Of a DNA stretch of 64,000 nt, positions 1-9,322 are shown piece by piece. Position numbers and translations under genes: made by a program. Within the stretch, counting starts at the first letter, position 1, and each line of letters opens with the position of its first letter. Under the pieces are notes generated by a model. It was not told where the DNA came from, did no database searches, and saw only the letters and a program-made list of their open reading frames with translations. Source of the stretch: JAICUY01 sp963716585 (lineage in GTDB: Bacteria > Chloroflexota > Limnocylindria > QHBO01); contig CAVQTN010000004.1 in assembly GCA_963716585.1 (NCBI GenBank), forward strand, positions 792,296 through 856,295, given 5' to 3'.

Positions 1-618
1 CAGCCGCAGGTCCCAGGTCAGGTGCTCGCCGCCCCACCACGAAGCGTGCTCGAGGTCCGGTGACAGCTCGACCCGATCGGGCGTCGGGCGCTTCGCGACG
101 ACGCCGCCGCGGAACTCGCCCTCCAGCAGCTTGCCGCTGCGTCCCGCGCTGACCTGCATCTCGCCGGCACCGAAACGCAGCACGACCTCGGCGGTGCCAC
201 CCGGTCCCGCGTCGAGCGACAGCGTCTCCCTGGCCCTCCGGCCCTGGCCGGGCCACACGGCCCCGACCAGCAACACGGCGCCGATGGCGATCAGGATCAG
301 CGGCCACCCCTGGCGCAGCAGTTCGCCGGCGCTGACCTGCAGGACCCCGAGGTTGGCAAGCAGGAACACGACGCCCAGGCCGATCAGGACGATAGGCGCG
401 ATCCAGCGCGCGATCCCCGGCGGCCCGTAGCCACGACCGTAGCCGAGCATTGACGGTGCGACCGATGCGACGCCCGCCAAGATCAGGAACAGCGGCCAGG
501 CCCGCGACCAGGGCAGTCCCAGCGCCTGCTGGACCAGGAACACGATGCCCAGCCCGATAAGCCAAACACCGCCGAGCAGTGTTCCGCGGCGCGCCGGGTG
601 ATACGAGCGGTCGGTCAT
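1..618 (-). CDS. LiaF/LiaI-like multi-pass membrane protein (partial, 3' end outside window)
   Basis: Reads into the window from its left edge on the minus strand; 206 residues are visible and the C-terminus is missing. The N-terminal part has four hydrophobic segments (about residues 13-34, 38-55, 70-93, 103-122) arranged as two similar halves with 'WPLFLILAG' and 'WPLILIAIG' motifs, as in the DUF5668/LiaI-LiaF membrane module. From about residue 130 a soluble beta-rich stretch begins ('FGAGEMQVSAG'), resembling the N-terminal 'toast-rack' domain of LiaF-like cell-envelope stress proteins. The ATG at 618 is preceded by GGAGGA. Transcribed divergently from the MFS gene. The role in envelope-stress sensing is inferred from family only. 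Confidence 0.75.
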   Translation of the reverse strand, partial: MTDRSYHPARRGTLLGGVWLIGLGIVFLVQQALGLPWSRAWPLFLILAGVASVAPSMLGYGRGYGPPGIARWIAPIVLIGLGVVFLLANLGVLQVSAGELLRQGWPLILIAIGAVLLVGAVWPGQGRRARETLSLDAGPGGTAEVVLRFGAGEMQVSAGRSGKLLEGEFRGGVVAKRPTPDRVELSPDLEHASWWGGEHLTWDLRL

Positions 619-654
619 CGGTCAGTCCTCCACCAGATGGTACGCGGTTGCGGC

Positions 655-671
655 GCCGATAGACTCACCGC
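655..671 (+). promoter_or_regulatory. Probable leaderless promoter of the MFS gene (TAGACT)
   Basis: TAGACT at 660-665 fits a -10 hexamer and ends only 6 nt before the GTG at 672, so transcription would begin at or next to the start codon. No ribosome binding site precedes this start, whereas the divergent gene ending at 618 has a clear one. Confidence 0.5.
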
Positions 672-1913
672 GTGAACTCCCCAGCGCCCCAGGGCTGGCG
701 ATCGCTGCTTGTCGCCTATGGCGTCACCTCGACCATCGAGGCGCTCGGCGTCAGTCAGATCTTCGCCTACCTGCCACTGCGACTGCGCGAGGTCGGCCTG
801 CCGGACGCCGATATCCCGGCCTTCACCGGCATCTTCACTTCCCTGATCTTCGTGTTCGGCATCGTGCTGGTCCCGTTCTGGGGCGTGTGGGCCGACAAGT
901 ACAGCCGTCGCGCGGTGATCGTGCGCAGCGCGGTCGTCGAGGCGATCGTGTTCGGCGCCGTCGCCTTGGCACGCGAACCATGGCAGCTCGCCGTGGCGCT
1001 GCTGCTCACGGGGCTGCAGCTGGGAAACACGGGAGTGATGCTCGCCGCACTGCGCGATGTCACGCCGCGCAATCGCATCGGCACCATGACCGCGCTGTTC
1101 GGGGCAACCAGTCCCATCGGCTTTGCGGTCGGACCGGTCATCGCCGGACTGATGATCGACGGCCTGCAGCTGTCCCTCACCGCCGTCTTCTGGCTTTCCG
1201 CCGGCCTTTCGGCGGCGATCGTCCTCATCCTCCTGCTCGGCACGCGCGAGATCCGGCCCGAGGTCGTGCCGACTGGCCGCGTGGTGACGCTCGCCCGGGA
1301 CGCGATCGTCGGCGTCCTGCGCGATGCGGGCGTGCGGCGGCTGTTCATCATCTTCGGCGTGGCGATCCTGGCCAACCAGATGTACCGGCCATTCCTGCCG
1401 ATCCTGGTGGAGCGTATCTTCGGCAGCGGCGCCGGCCTGGCGAGCGCCATCGCGCTGGTGACTGGCACGGCCGCGCTGGTCGGGGCACTCGTGGCGCCGA
1501 TCTCCGGACCGATCGGCGACCGCATCGGCTTCCGGCCGGTGCTCGCCGTGTCGCTCATCGGCGGCGGCGTGGTGGTCGGCCTGATGCCGCTCTCCAGCGG
1601 TGTGCTGCTGCTCGCGCTGCTGGCCGCCGTGTACGCCGTCTTCCAGGCAGCGGTGCAGGCCATGATGTTCGGCCTGATCGCCACCGAGGCACCGGCAGAG
1701 CGACGCTCGGCGACCCTCAACCTGGTGCTGCTGCCGCTGTACGTGGCCGGCATCATCGGTCCATCACTGGGCGCGGCGGTCGCGGCGGTGAGTGGCGTTG
1801 ACGGGATCTTCCCGGCGGCCGGGGTGATCTTCGTGCTCGGCGGGCTGGGGGTCGCCGGCGTGCTGCGTCACCTCGGGCGGCGACTGCAGGGCGGTCGAAC
1901 GCGGAATGCATGA
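672..1913 (+). CDS. Major facilitator superfamily transporter
   Basis: 413 residues with about twelve hydrophobic segments in two six-helix halves, the usual MFS size. The cytoplasmic loop between helices 2 and 3 carries 'GVWADKYSRRAV' (about residues 72-83), a good match to MFS motif A (G-x3-D-x2-GRR). The second half repeats it as 'GPIGDRIGFRP'. These features point to a proton-driven drug or small-molecule efflux permease; the substrate cannot be read from the sequence. The start is GTG 672, supported by TAGACT 6 nt upstream; no Shine-Dalgarno is visible. Single-gene unit, ending 66 bp before the convergent glycogen synthase gene. Confidence 0.85.
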   Translation: MNSPAPQGWRSLLVAYGVTSTIEALGVSQIFAYLPLRLREVGLPDADIPAFTGIFTSLIFVFGIVLVPFWGVWADKYSRRAVIVRSAVVEAIVFGAVALAREPWQLAVALLLTGLQLGNTGVMLAALRDVTPRNRIGTMTALFGATSPIGFAVGPVIAGLMIDGLQLSLTAVFWLSAGLSAAIVLILLLGTREIRPEVVPTGRVVTLARDAIVGVLRDAGVRRLFIIFGVAILANQMYRPFLPILVERIFGSGAGLASAIALVTGTAALVGALVAPISGPIGDRIGFRPVLAVSLIGGGVVVGLMPLSSGVLLLALLAAVYAVFQAAVQAMMFGLIATEAPAERRSATLNLVLLPLYVAGIIGPSLGAAVAAVSGVDGIFPAAGVIFVLGGLGVAGVLRHLGRRLQGGRTRNA

Positions 1914-1978
1914 TTGGACTCGGCGTTTCCGCCAGGCTGCGTGTTGTGGAAGCTTGGCGGCGGATGCCGATCCGCGGC

Positions 1979-3169
1979 TCAGCGCAACGAACCGTACAGG
2001 TCCACCGTCGCCTGCGCGATCGCGTCCCAGCCGAACGACTCGACGGCTCGCCGCCGGCCGGCCGCGCCCATCCGAGCGCGAAGATCGGGCTGTGCCATGA
2101 GGCCATTGATCGCATCGGCCAGGTCGTGCTCGAACGCGGTCAGGTCGTCGGCGACGGGAACCAGGACGCCGGTCTCGCCGTCGACCACCACCTCCGGAAT
2201 GCCCCCCACCGCGCTGGCGACCACCGGCACGCCGCAGGCCATCGCCTCCAGGTTGATGATGCCGAACGGCTCGTAGACCGAGGGACAGCAGAATGCGGCG
2301 GCATGGCTGTACAGCTGCCGCAGCTCCTCGCGCGGCAGCATCTCGGGGATCCAGACGATGCCGGGCCGATGACTACGGGCCTTGGCCACCGCTTCCTCCA
2401 TCTCCCCGGCGATCTCGGCCGTGTCGGGCTGGCCGGCGCACAGGACCACGCCGATGCGCGGGTCCAGGTGCCGAATGGCGCGCGCCAGGTGGACGATTCC
2501 CTTCTGGCGGGTGATGCGCCCGACGAACAGCAGGTAGGGCTGCGAGACGTCGATGCCGTGCCGCTCGAGCGCATCGGCCTCGTGCACGGGCCGGTAGAAC
2601 TCGGTGTCGATGCCGTTGTGGATGACCTGTACGTGCGCCGGTTGCACCGCGAAGAGCCGCAGGATGTCCTCGCGTGTCTGGCGGCTGACGGCGATCACCG
2701 CGTCCGCCATCTCGAGCGCCGTGCGCTCGACCCACGACGAAACATCGAAGCCTCCACCCAGCTGTTCGCGCTTCCAGGGCCGCATCGGCTCGAGCGAGTG
2801 GACCGTGATGACGAGCGGAATGCCGTACGCCAGCTTCGCCAGGATGGCGGCGAGGTGCGTGTACCAGGTGTGGGCGTGGATGACGTCCGCGTCGACGGGT
2901 GCTGCCGCCATGCCGATGTCGCGGCCGAGGGCGGCAAAGACGCCGCTCAGCCCGTCGTCCGCCGGGAACCCCCGGACGCGCCAGCCGTCCGCCTGCTCGT
3001 CGTGGGCGCCGAAGGTGCGCACCTCGACCTCGACCAGCTTCCGCAGCGCGCGGGTCAGCTCGTCGACGTGCACTCCCGCGCCGCCGTAGACGTTCGGCGG
3101 AAACTCGTTGGTCAGGATCAGCGCGCGCACGCCTGCAAGGCTAGCAGCGAGATTGACCGGCTCGGGCAT
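1979..3169 (-). CDS. glgA: Glycogen synthase, GT4 family (corynebacterial GlgA/GlgM type)
   Basis: 396 residues with the two Rossmann domains of GT-B glycosyltransferases. The N-terminus has 'NEFPPNVYGGAGVHV' (residues 21-35), the sugar-acceptor glycine loop of actinobacterial-type glycogen synthases. Further on are 'VGRITRQKGI' and the retaining GT4 pair E300/E308 in 'EPFGIINLE', followed by the 'GGIPEVVVDGETG' nucleotide-sugar loop. Such enzymes transfer glucose from ADP-glucose to alpha-glucan, or (GlgM) to glucose-1-phosphate to make maltose-1-phosphate; sequence alone does not separate these. The ATG at 3169 has GAGGGG just upstream; an internal GTG at 3130 is an alternative. No other glycogen genes are adjacent. 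Confidence 0.85.
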   Translation of the reverse strand: MPEPVNLAASLAGVRALILTNEFPPNVYGGAGVHVDELTRALRKLVEVEVRTFGAHDEQADGWRVRGFPADDGLSGVFAALGRDIGMAAAPVDADVIHAHTWYTHLAAILAKLAYGIPLVITVHSLEPMRPWKREQLGGGFDVSSWVERTALEMADAVIAVSRQTREDILRLFAVQPAHVQVIHNGIDTEFYRPVHEADALERHGIDVSQPYLLFVGRITRQKGIVHLARAIRHLDPRIGVVLCAGQPDTAEIAGEMEEAVAKARSHRPGIVWIPEMLPREELRQLYSHAAAFCCPSVYEPFGIINLEAMACGVPVVASAVGGIPEVVVDGETGVLVPVADDLTAFEHDLADAINGLMAQPDLRARMGAAGRRRAVESFGWDAIAQATVDLYGSLR

Positions 3170-3195
3170 ACTCCCCTCGCGATGAGAAGCCGTCG

Positions 3196-3795
3196 GTGAG
3201 CAAGGGCAGGCTGGAGGCGTTCAGCGACGGAGTCCTGGCCATCATCATCACCATCATGGTCCTGGAGCTGGTGCCGCCCGCTGGGACGCGGCTCGAGGAC
3301 CTCGGACCGCTGGGACCGCAGTTCCTGGCGTATCTCCTCAGCTTCGCGAACGTGGGGATCTACTGGAACAACCATCATCACCTGTTCCAGGCCGCGCGGA
3401 CCGTCGATGGCCGGGTCCTGTGGGCCAACCTGCACCTGCTCTTCTGGCTCTCGCTCCTCCCGTTCGGCACCGCCTGGATGGGCGAGCACGAGTTTGCCTC
3501 GATCCCGGTCTTCGTCTACGGCGTCGAGCTGCTGTTCGCGGCGTTCGCCTACTTCCTGCTGCTCCATGCGCTGATGAGCGCTCCGCGCCAGACGCACACG
3601 CTCGCCGAGGCCGTCGGGCGGGACACGAAGGGCAAGCTGTCGATCGTGGGCTACCTCGTCGCGACCCCGCTGGCGCTGGCACTGCCGCTCGTCGCGTTTG
3701 CCATCTACGTCGGGGTGGCGGTCGTGTGGATCGTTCCGGATCGGCGCATGGAACGATCGCTGACTGCCGACTCGGCACACGAAGCGGAGCGCTGA
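3196..3795 (+). CDS. TMEM175-family (DUF1211) potassium channel-like protein
   Basis: 199 residues. The N-terminus reads 'RLEAFSDGVLAIIITIMVLE', the first-helix signature (RxxxFSD) of bacterial TMEM175 proteins, whose hydrophobic residues line the ion path. Hydrophobic segments follow at roughly residues 12-30, 42-60, 75-95, 105-125, 150-185. Family members form tetrameric K+-permeable channels in the membrane. The GTG at 3196 is chosen because the signature starts at residue 5; the gene is divergent from glgA with 26 bp between them, so both promoters overlap. Repeat A begins 15 bp after the stop. Confidence 0.8.
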   Translation: MSKGRLEAFSDGVLAIIITIMVLELVPPAGTRLEDLGPLGPQFLAYLLSFANVGIYWNNHHHLFQAARTVDGRVLWANLHLLFWLSLLPFGTAWMGEHEFASIPVFVYGVELLFAAFAYFLLLHALMSAPRQTHTLAEAVGRDTKGKLSIVGYLVATPLALALPLVAFAIYVGVAVVWIVPDRRMERSLTADSAHEAER

Positions 3796-3810
3796 GCGCC
3801 GCGACGCGCT

Positions 3811-3944
3811 GACTCGCAGCACGAGTCACTGCGGGAAGAAGGCGGAGCTCCTTCCCGATTCGCGGCGGCGCACGAGTCGAATCGGAAGGAGCTGCCCGGA
3901 TTCGGTGCCTGCTTCCGGGACTGACTCGCAGCACGAGTCAAGGC
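3811..3944. repeat. Repeat A, copy 1 (hairpin-ended direct repeat upstream of R1)
   Basis: 134 bp matching 4659-4790 with about four mismatches and in the same orientation. Both ends carry GACTCGCAGCACGAGTCA, which contains the 6-bp stem GACTCG/CGAGTC. The middle holds a longer near-palindrome: AGCTCCTTCCcGATTCG pairs with CGAATCGGAAGGAGCT apart from one bulged C. The copy ends 2 bp before the iterons of the R1 gene. The arrangement looks like a small non-autonomous palindromic element; no coding capacity is seen. Confidence 0.85.
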
Positions 3945-3946
3945 CG

Positions 3947-3979
3947 GGTAAGCCTCCGATAAGAGCCTGGTAACAGCCG
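3947..3979 (+). promoter_or_regulatory. Three 11-bp iterons upstream of R1
   Basis: Three contiguous 11-bp units: GGTAAGCCTCC, GATAAGAGCCT and GGTAACAGCCG, sharing the core (G)(G/A)TAA(G/C). The array ends exactly 18 bp before the ATG at 3998. The paralogous gene R2 has the same layout (26575-26607, also 18 bp). An 11-bp period puts all cores on about one face of the helix, as expected for cooperative binding; the likely ligand is the gene's own HTH protein (inference). Confidence 0.6.
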
Positions 3980-3997
3980 CCGTGGAAACTTCTCACT

Positions 3998-4648
3998 ATG
4001 ACCGCCAAGGAACGGCGCATGGACCGCGCCAGCAGGATCACACGGCGGGCGCTCGGGACGATCGGAGGCGAGGTGCGCACTGCGCGACGAGCGCTCGGCG
4101 CCAGCCAGGACGCCGTCGGCGCCGCATGTGGACTCTCCGGCGCCGAAATCGGCCGGATCGAACGCGGCCAGGCCCCATGGCTCGATGTCGCAAATGCCTG
4201 TCGCGTGTTCGGGGCGGTCGGACTCGACCTGTCGGTACGCGGATTCGCGGCGGGCGGGTCCATTCGCGATTCGGTCCACGATCAGCTGCTCACAAGATTC
4301 GAGAAGCAAATCGCCGCCGTCTTCCGACCCCGGCGTGAGTGGGCTCTTCCGATTCCTGGCGATCCGCGAGCCATCGATCTCGTGCTCGAAGGGCTACCGA
4401 AGCTGATCGCCGTCGAGGCAGAGACATTTCTGGACGATCTGCAGAATCTGCAACGGCGACTCGAATTGAAACGACGTGACTCGGGAATCGAGCGGATGAT
4501 CCTGCTCGTTCGGGACACGCAGCGGAATCGGGACATCATCCGGGCTTCCGCCAGCCTGCGCACCGCGTTCCCGCTCGGGACGCGCGCTGTCCTCGGCGCG
4601 CTTCGGGTCGGCCACGACCCGCGAGCGAACGGCATCGGGTTCCTGTAA
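3998..4648 (+). CDS. R1: XRE-type HTH protein with conserved C-terminal domain, function unknown
   Basis: 216 residues. After a basic N-terminus ('RRMDRASR'), residues about 23-75 form an XRE/Cro-like helix-turn-helix ('ASQDAVGAACGLSGAEIGRI'). The C-terminal half has the pattern D-x-RAID-LV ... 'IAVEAET' ... 'DSGIERMILLV' ... 'FPLGTRAVLGAL' ... 'DPRANGIGFL'. R2 (26626-27285) shares it across its full length ('DAGIERLYVVV', 'LPLGTRQVLRAL'). The D...ExE arrangement recalls a restriction-endonuclease-like fold lacking the catalytic lysine, but this is only a guess. The gene sits exactly between two copies of repeat A, with three iterons in front; GAAACT in the 18-bp leader could be the -10. Probably an autoregulated DNA-binding protein. 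Not a REP-associated tyrosine transposase. Confidence 0.75.
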   Translation: MTAKERRMDRASRITRRALGTIGGEVRTARRALGASQDAVGAACGLSGAEIGRIERGQAPWLDVANACRVFGAVGLDLSVRGFAAGGSIRDSVHDQLLTRFEKQIAAVFRPRREWALPIPGDPRAIDLVLEGLPKLIAVEAETFLDDLQNLQRRLELKRRDSGIERMILLVRDTQRNRDIIRASASLRTAFPLGTRAVLGALRVGHDPRANGIGFL

Positions 4649-4658
4649 GCGCGCCGGC

Positions 4659-4790
4659 CTCGCAGCACGAGTCAGTGCGGGAAGAAGGCGGAGCTCCTTC
4701 CCGATTCGCGGCGGCGCACGAGTCGAATCGGAAGGAGCTGCCCGGACGCGGTGCCTGCTTCCGGGACTGACTCGCAGCACGAGTCAAGGC
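4659..4790. repeat. Repeat A, copy 2 (downstream of R1)
   Basis: Second direct copy of the hairpin-ended repeat, beginning 10 bp after the R1 stop codon and ending 18 bp before the TATACT of the copA promoter. It lacks the first two bases of copy 1; other differences are few (CACT/CAGT, GGATTC/GGACGC). With copy 1 it encloses the iterons and R1 and nothing else. Confidence 0.85.
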
Positions 4791-4800
4791 GGCAGACACC

Positions 4801-4824
4801 GCTCGCGGTATACTCCCCAGCAGT
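4801..4824 (+). promoter_or_regulatory. copA promoter (TATACT), near-leaderless
   Basis: TATACT at 4809-4814 is a strong -10 match ending 10 nt before the ATG at 4825. It lies in an imperfect inverted repeat, ATAC-N9-GTAT (4810-4826), which could be an operator; the match to known CsoR or CueR boxes is weak. Confidence 0.5.
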
Positions 4825-7036
<2,212 letters not shown>

Positions 7037-7052
7037 GGCAGAGGTTCGACCG

Positions 7053-7256
7053 ATGACCGATCTCGACCAGCGCGTCGACCAGGAGACCGACCCGGTGTGC
7101 GGCATGGCCGTCAACCCCGAGGACGCCCGCACCCAGGGGCTTACCGCCGAATACCAGGGACGCGAGTATTTCTTCTGCAGCCGGGGATGCCTGCTCGAGT
7201 TCGCGGATGACCCGGCGCGCGCCTTCGAGCCGGACTCCGCCCCGCACATGCATTGA
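7053..7256 (+). CDS. YHS-domain metal-binding protein
   Basis: 67 residues, essentially one YHS domain: 'DPVCGMAV' (C16) and 'FFCSRGC' (C42, C46), with a His-Met-His C-terminus (residues 65-67). YHS domains are found at the N-terminus of some heavy-metal ATPases and as stand-alone proteins that bind metals such as copper. Its position 16 bp after copA and 3 bp before the ferritin-VIT1 gene supports a metal-handling role as a carrier or sensor for the pump (inference). GAGG sits about 10 nt before the ATG. Confidence 0.8.
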   Translation: MTDLDQRVDQETDPVCGMAVNPEDARTQGLTAEYQGREYFFCSRGCLLEFADDPARAFEPDSAPHMH

Positions 7257-7259
7257 GCG

Positions 7260-8372
7260 ATGACCAGGACCGATGCGGCTCGCTGGCGCGACAACCTGCA
7301 GGGCGAGGTCGATGGCGCCCATGTCTACCGCGCCATGGCCGATGGTGCCGGCGACGACAAGCTCGCCGACCTGTACCGTCGCTTGGGGAGCGTGGAGGAC
7401 CGCCACGCCGAGCTGTGGCGCGCGCGCCTTACCGAGGCATCGGCTGACAGTGTCGTGCGACCTTCCTGGCGAGCGCAGGTGCTGGCCTTCGTCGCTCGGC
7501 GGTTCGGCGCCGGCCTAGTCTCGCCGATCATGGCCACCCAGGAGCGCCGGGGGCGGACCATGTACGACGACCAGCCGGAGGCGGCCGGCACGTCGCTTCC
7601 GGCCGACGAGCGGTCGCATGCGCGACTGTTGCACAACGTCACCGGCGGCGCGAGCGGCGCGACGCTCGCGCGCTTCGAGGGCCGGCACCGAGGCATCGGC
7701 GGCAACGCGCTGCGCGCTGCGGTGCTCGGCGCGAACGACGGCCTGGTCTCGAACTTCAGCCTGGTCATGGGCGTGGCCGGGGCGACCGCGGGCGGCCGGC
7801 CGGTGCTGGTTGCGGGTCTCGCGGGCCTGCTGGCGGGATCGCTGTCGATGGCGCTCGGCGAGTGGCTCAGCGTGCAGAGCGCCCGTGAGCTGTACGCCAA
7901 CCAGATCGCGACGGAGGCCGACGAACTCGCCGCCTTTCCGGACGAAGAGGAGCAGGAGCTGCGGCTGATCTACGAGTCGAAAGGCCTGCGGCCGGATGAG
8001 GCGCGGATGCTGGCGCATCGGATCATGGGCGGCGACCCGGCGGTCGCCCTCGACACGATGAGCCGCGAGGAGCTCGGCATCGATCCGGACGACCTGGGCG
8101 GCTCGGCATGGGTCGCCGGCACCACCTCGTTCTCGCTGTTCGCGCTCGGGGCAGTCATCCCGGTGATCCCCTTCCTGATTGGGTCGGGCAGCGGTGCGAT
8201 CGTGACCTCGGCGGTGCTGTCGGCATTCGCGCTCTTCGGGCTTGGGGCCGTGATCACCATCATGACCGGCAAGCACGCGCTCCAGTCGGGCCTGCGCCAG
8301 GTGGGATTCGGACTCGCCGCCGCGGCGATCACCTTCGGCATCGGCACGTTGCTGGGGGCGGCCATCCACTGA
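7260..8372 (+). CDS. Ferritin-like / VIT1(CCC1) fusion membrane protein, Mbfa type
   Basis: 370 residues. Residues about 1-70 are a rubrerythrin-like ferritin domain with Glu and His at helix spacing ('LQGEVDGAHVYRAMA', 'LGSVEDRHAELW'). After a linker the C-terminal domain from about residue 150 begins with 'AAVLGANDGLVSNFSLVMGV', the CCC1/VIT1 signature, with about five membrane helices ending in 'FGIGTLLGAAI'. Such fusions (membrane-bound ferritin, Mbfa) export Fe(II) or Mn(II). The ATG lies 3 bp after the YHS gene stop, so CopA, YHS and this gene probably form one metal-efflux operon. Confidence 0.85.
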   Translation: MTRTDAARWRDNLQGEVDGAHVYRAMADGAGDDKLADLYRRLGSVEDRHAELWRARLTEASADSVVRPSWRAQVLAFVARRFGAGLVSPIMATQERRGRTMYDDQPEAAGTSLPADERSHARLLHNVTGGASGATLARFEGRHRGIGGNALRAAVLGANDGLVSNFSLVMGVAGATAGGRPVLVAGLAGLLAGSLSMALGEWLSVQSARELYANQIATEADELAAFPDEEEQELRLIYESKGLRPDEARMLAHRIMGGDPAVALDTMSREELGIDPDDLGGSAWVAGTTSFSLFALGAVIPVIPFLIGSGSGAIVTSAVLSAFALFGLGAVITIMTGKHALQSGLRQVGFGLAAAAITFGIGTLLGAAIH

Positions 8373-8392
8373 TACGTCCGCGCGGGGACCGG

Positions 8393-8407
8393 TAGACTGC
8401 GTGGCAG
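8393..8407 (+). promoter_or_regulatory. Leaderless-type promoter (TAGACT) of ABC cluster
   Basis: TAGACT at 8393-8398 ends 9 nt before the ATG at 8408 and is identical to the hexamer in front of the MFS gene. No Shine-Dalgarno sequence is present. Confidence 0.45.
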
Positions 8408-9322
8408 ATGCCGCTCATCGCCGCCAGGGGACTGACGAAGCGCTACTCCGGAGGAGTCACTGCCCTCGACGGGCTGACGCTGGACGTCGAACCGGGAATC
8501 ATCGGCCTGGTTGGCGCCAATGGCGCCGGCAAGAGCACGCTGCTGAAGATCCTGCTGGGGCTCATCAAGCCGACCAGTGGCAGCGTCAGCGTGATGGACA
8601 TGGACGTCGTCACGCAGGGCTCGCAGATTCGCCAGTTCGTCGGCTACCTGCCAGAGCACGACTGCCTGCCGCCGGACCTGTCGGCGACCGATTTCGTGAC
8701 CCACATGGGCCGCATGGCGGGGCTTCCGGCCGATGCGTCGCGTGAGCGCACCGCCGAGGTCCTGCGCCACGTCGGACTCTACGAGGAGCGCTACCGCGCC
8801 ATCGGTGGCTACTCGACCGGCATGAAGCAGCGTGTCAAGCTCGCCCAGGCGCTGGTCCACGACCCCAAGCTGCTGCTTCTCGACGAGCCGACCAACGGCC
8901 TCGATCCCGCCGGTCGTGACGAGATGCTCGATCTCGTGAAACGGACCGGCACGGAATTCGGGATCGCGACGATCGTGGCCAGCCACCTCCTCGGCGAGAT
9001 CGAGCGCGTGTGCAACTTCCTGCTGGCCATCGACGGCGGCAAGCTGCTGCGCGCCGCACCGATCGCGTCGTTCACCGAGCAGACCGGGACACTGGCGATC
9101 GACGTCGAGGAGGGCGCCGAGACGCTGGTGCAGCGCCTGGCCGACCACGGATTGACCGCCAGGCTCGATGGTCAGAGCGTGCTCGTGGACCTTCCCAACA
9201 CGGAGCCGTACGACGTGGTGCGCGATACCGTCGACGAGCTGGGGCTGTCGCTGCTGCGGCTGGAGCAGCGACGCCATCGGCTCGAGGACCTGTTCAGCGG
9301 AGCAGCCGATGACGCTGCCTGA
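8408..9322 (+). CDS. ABC transporter ATP-binding protein (exporter 1)
   Basis: 304 residues; the nucleotide-binding domain covers about 1-220. Walker A 'GANGAGKST' (37-45), signature 'YSTGMKQR' (about 135-142) and Walker B 'LLLLDEPTNGLDP' (155-167) are intact; the signature is the degenerate type usual in ABC-2 exporters. The C-terminal 80 residues are an accessory domain. It powers the permease encoded next, whose ATG at 9309 overlaps this gene's end by 14 bp, indicating translational coupling. Substrate unknown. Confidence 0.88.
   Translation: MPLIAARGLTKRYSGGVTALDGLTLDVEPGIIGLVGANGAGKSTLLKILLGLIKPTSGSVSVMDMDVVTQGSQIRQFVGYLPEHDCLPPDLSATDFVTHMGRMAGLPADASRERTAEVLRHVGLYEERYRAIGGYSTGMKQRVKLAQALVHDPKLLLLDEPTNGLDPAGRDEMLDLVKRTGTEFGIATIVASHLLGEIERVCNFLLAIDGGKLLRAAPIASFTEQTGTLAIDVEEGAETLVQRLADHGLTARLDGQSVLVDLPNTEPYDVVRDTVDELGLSLLRLEQRRHRLEDLFSGAADDAA

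Noticed and set aside
3998..4648. R1 as a REP-associated tyrosine transposase (RAYT) between REP-like hairpins
   Set aside because: No HUH motif or catalytic Tyr context; the protein has an XRE-type HTH and a different C-terminal domain.
4801..4824. CsoR operator at copA
   Set aside because: Only short arms (ATAC/GTAT) match; no csoR gene in the window.
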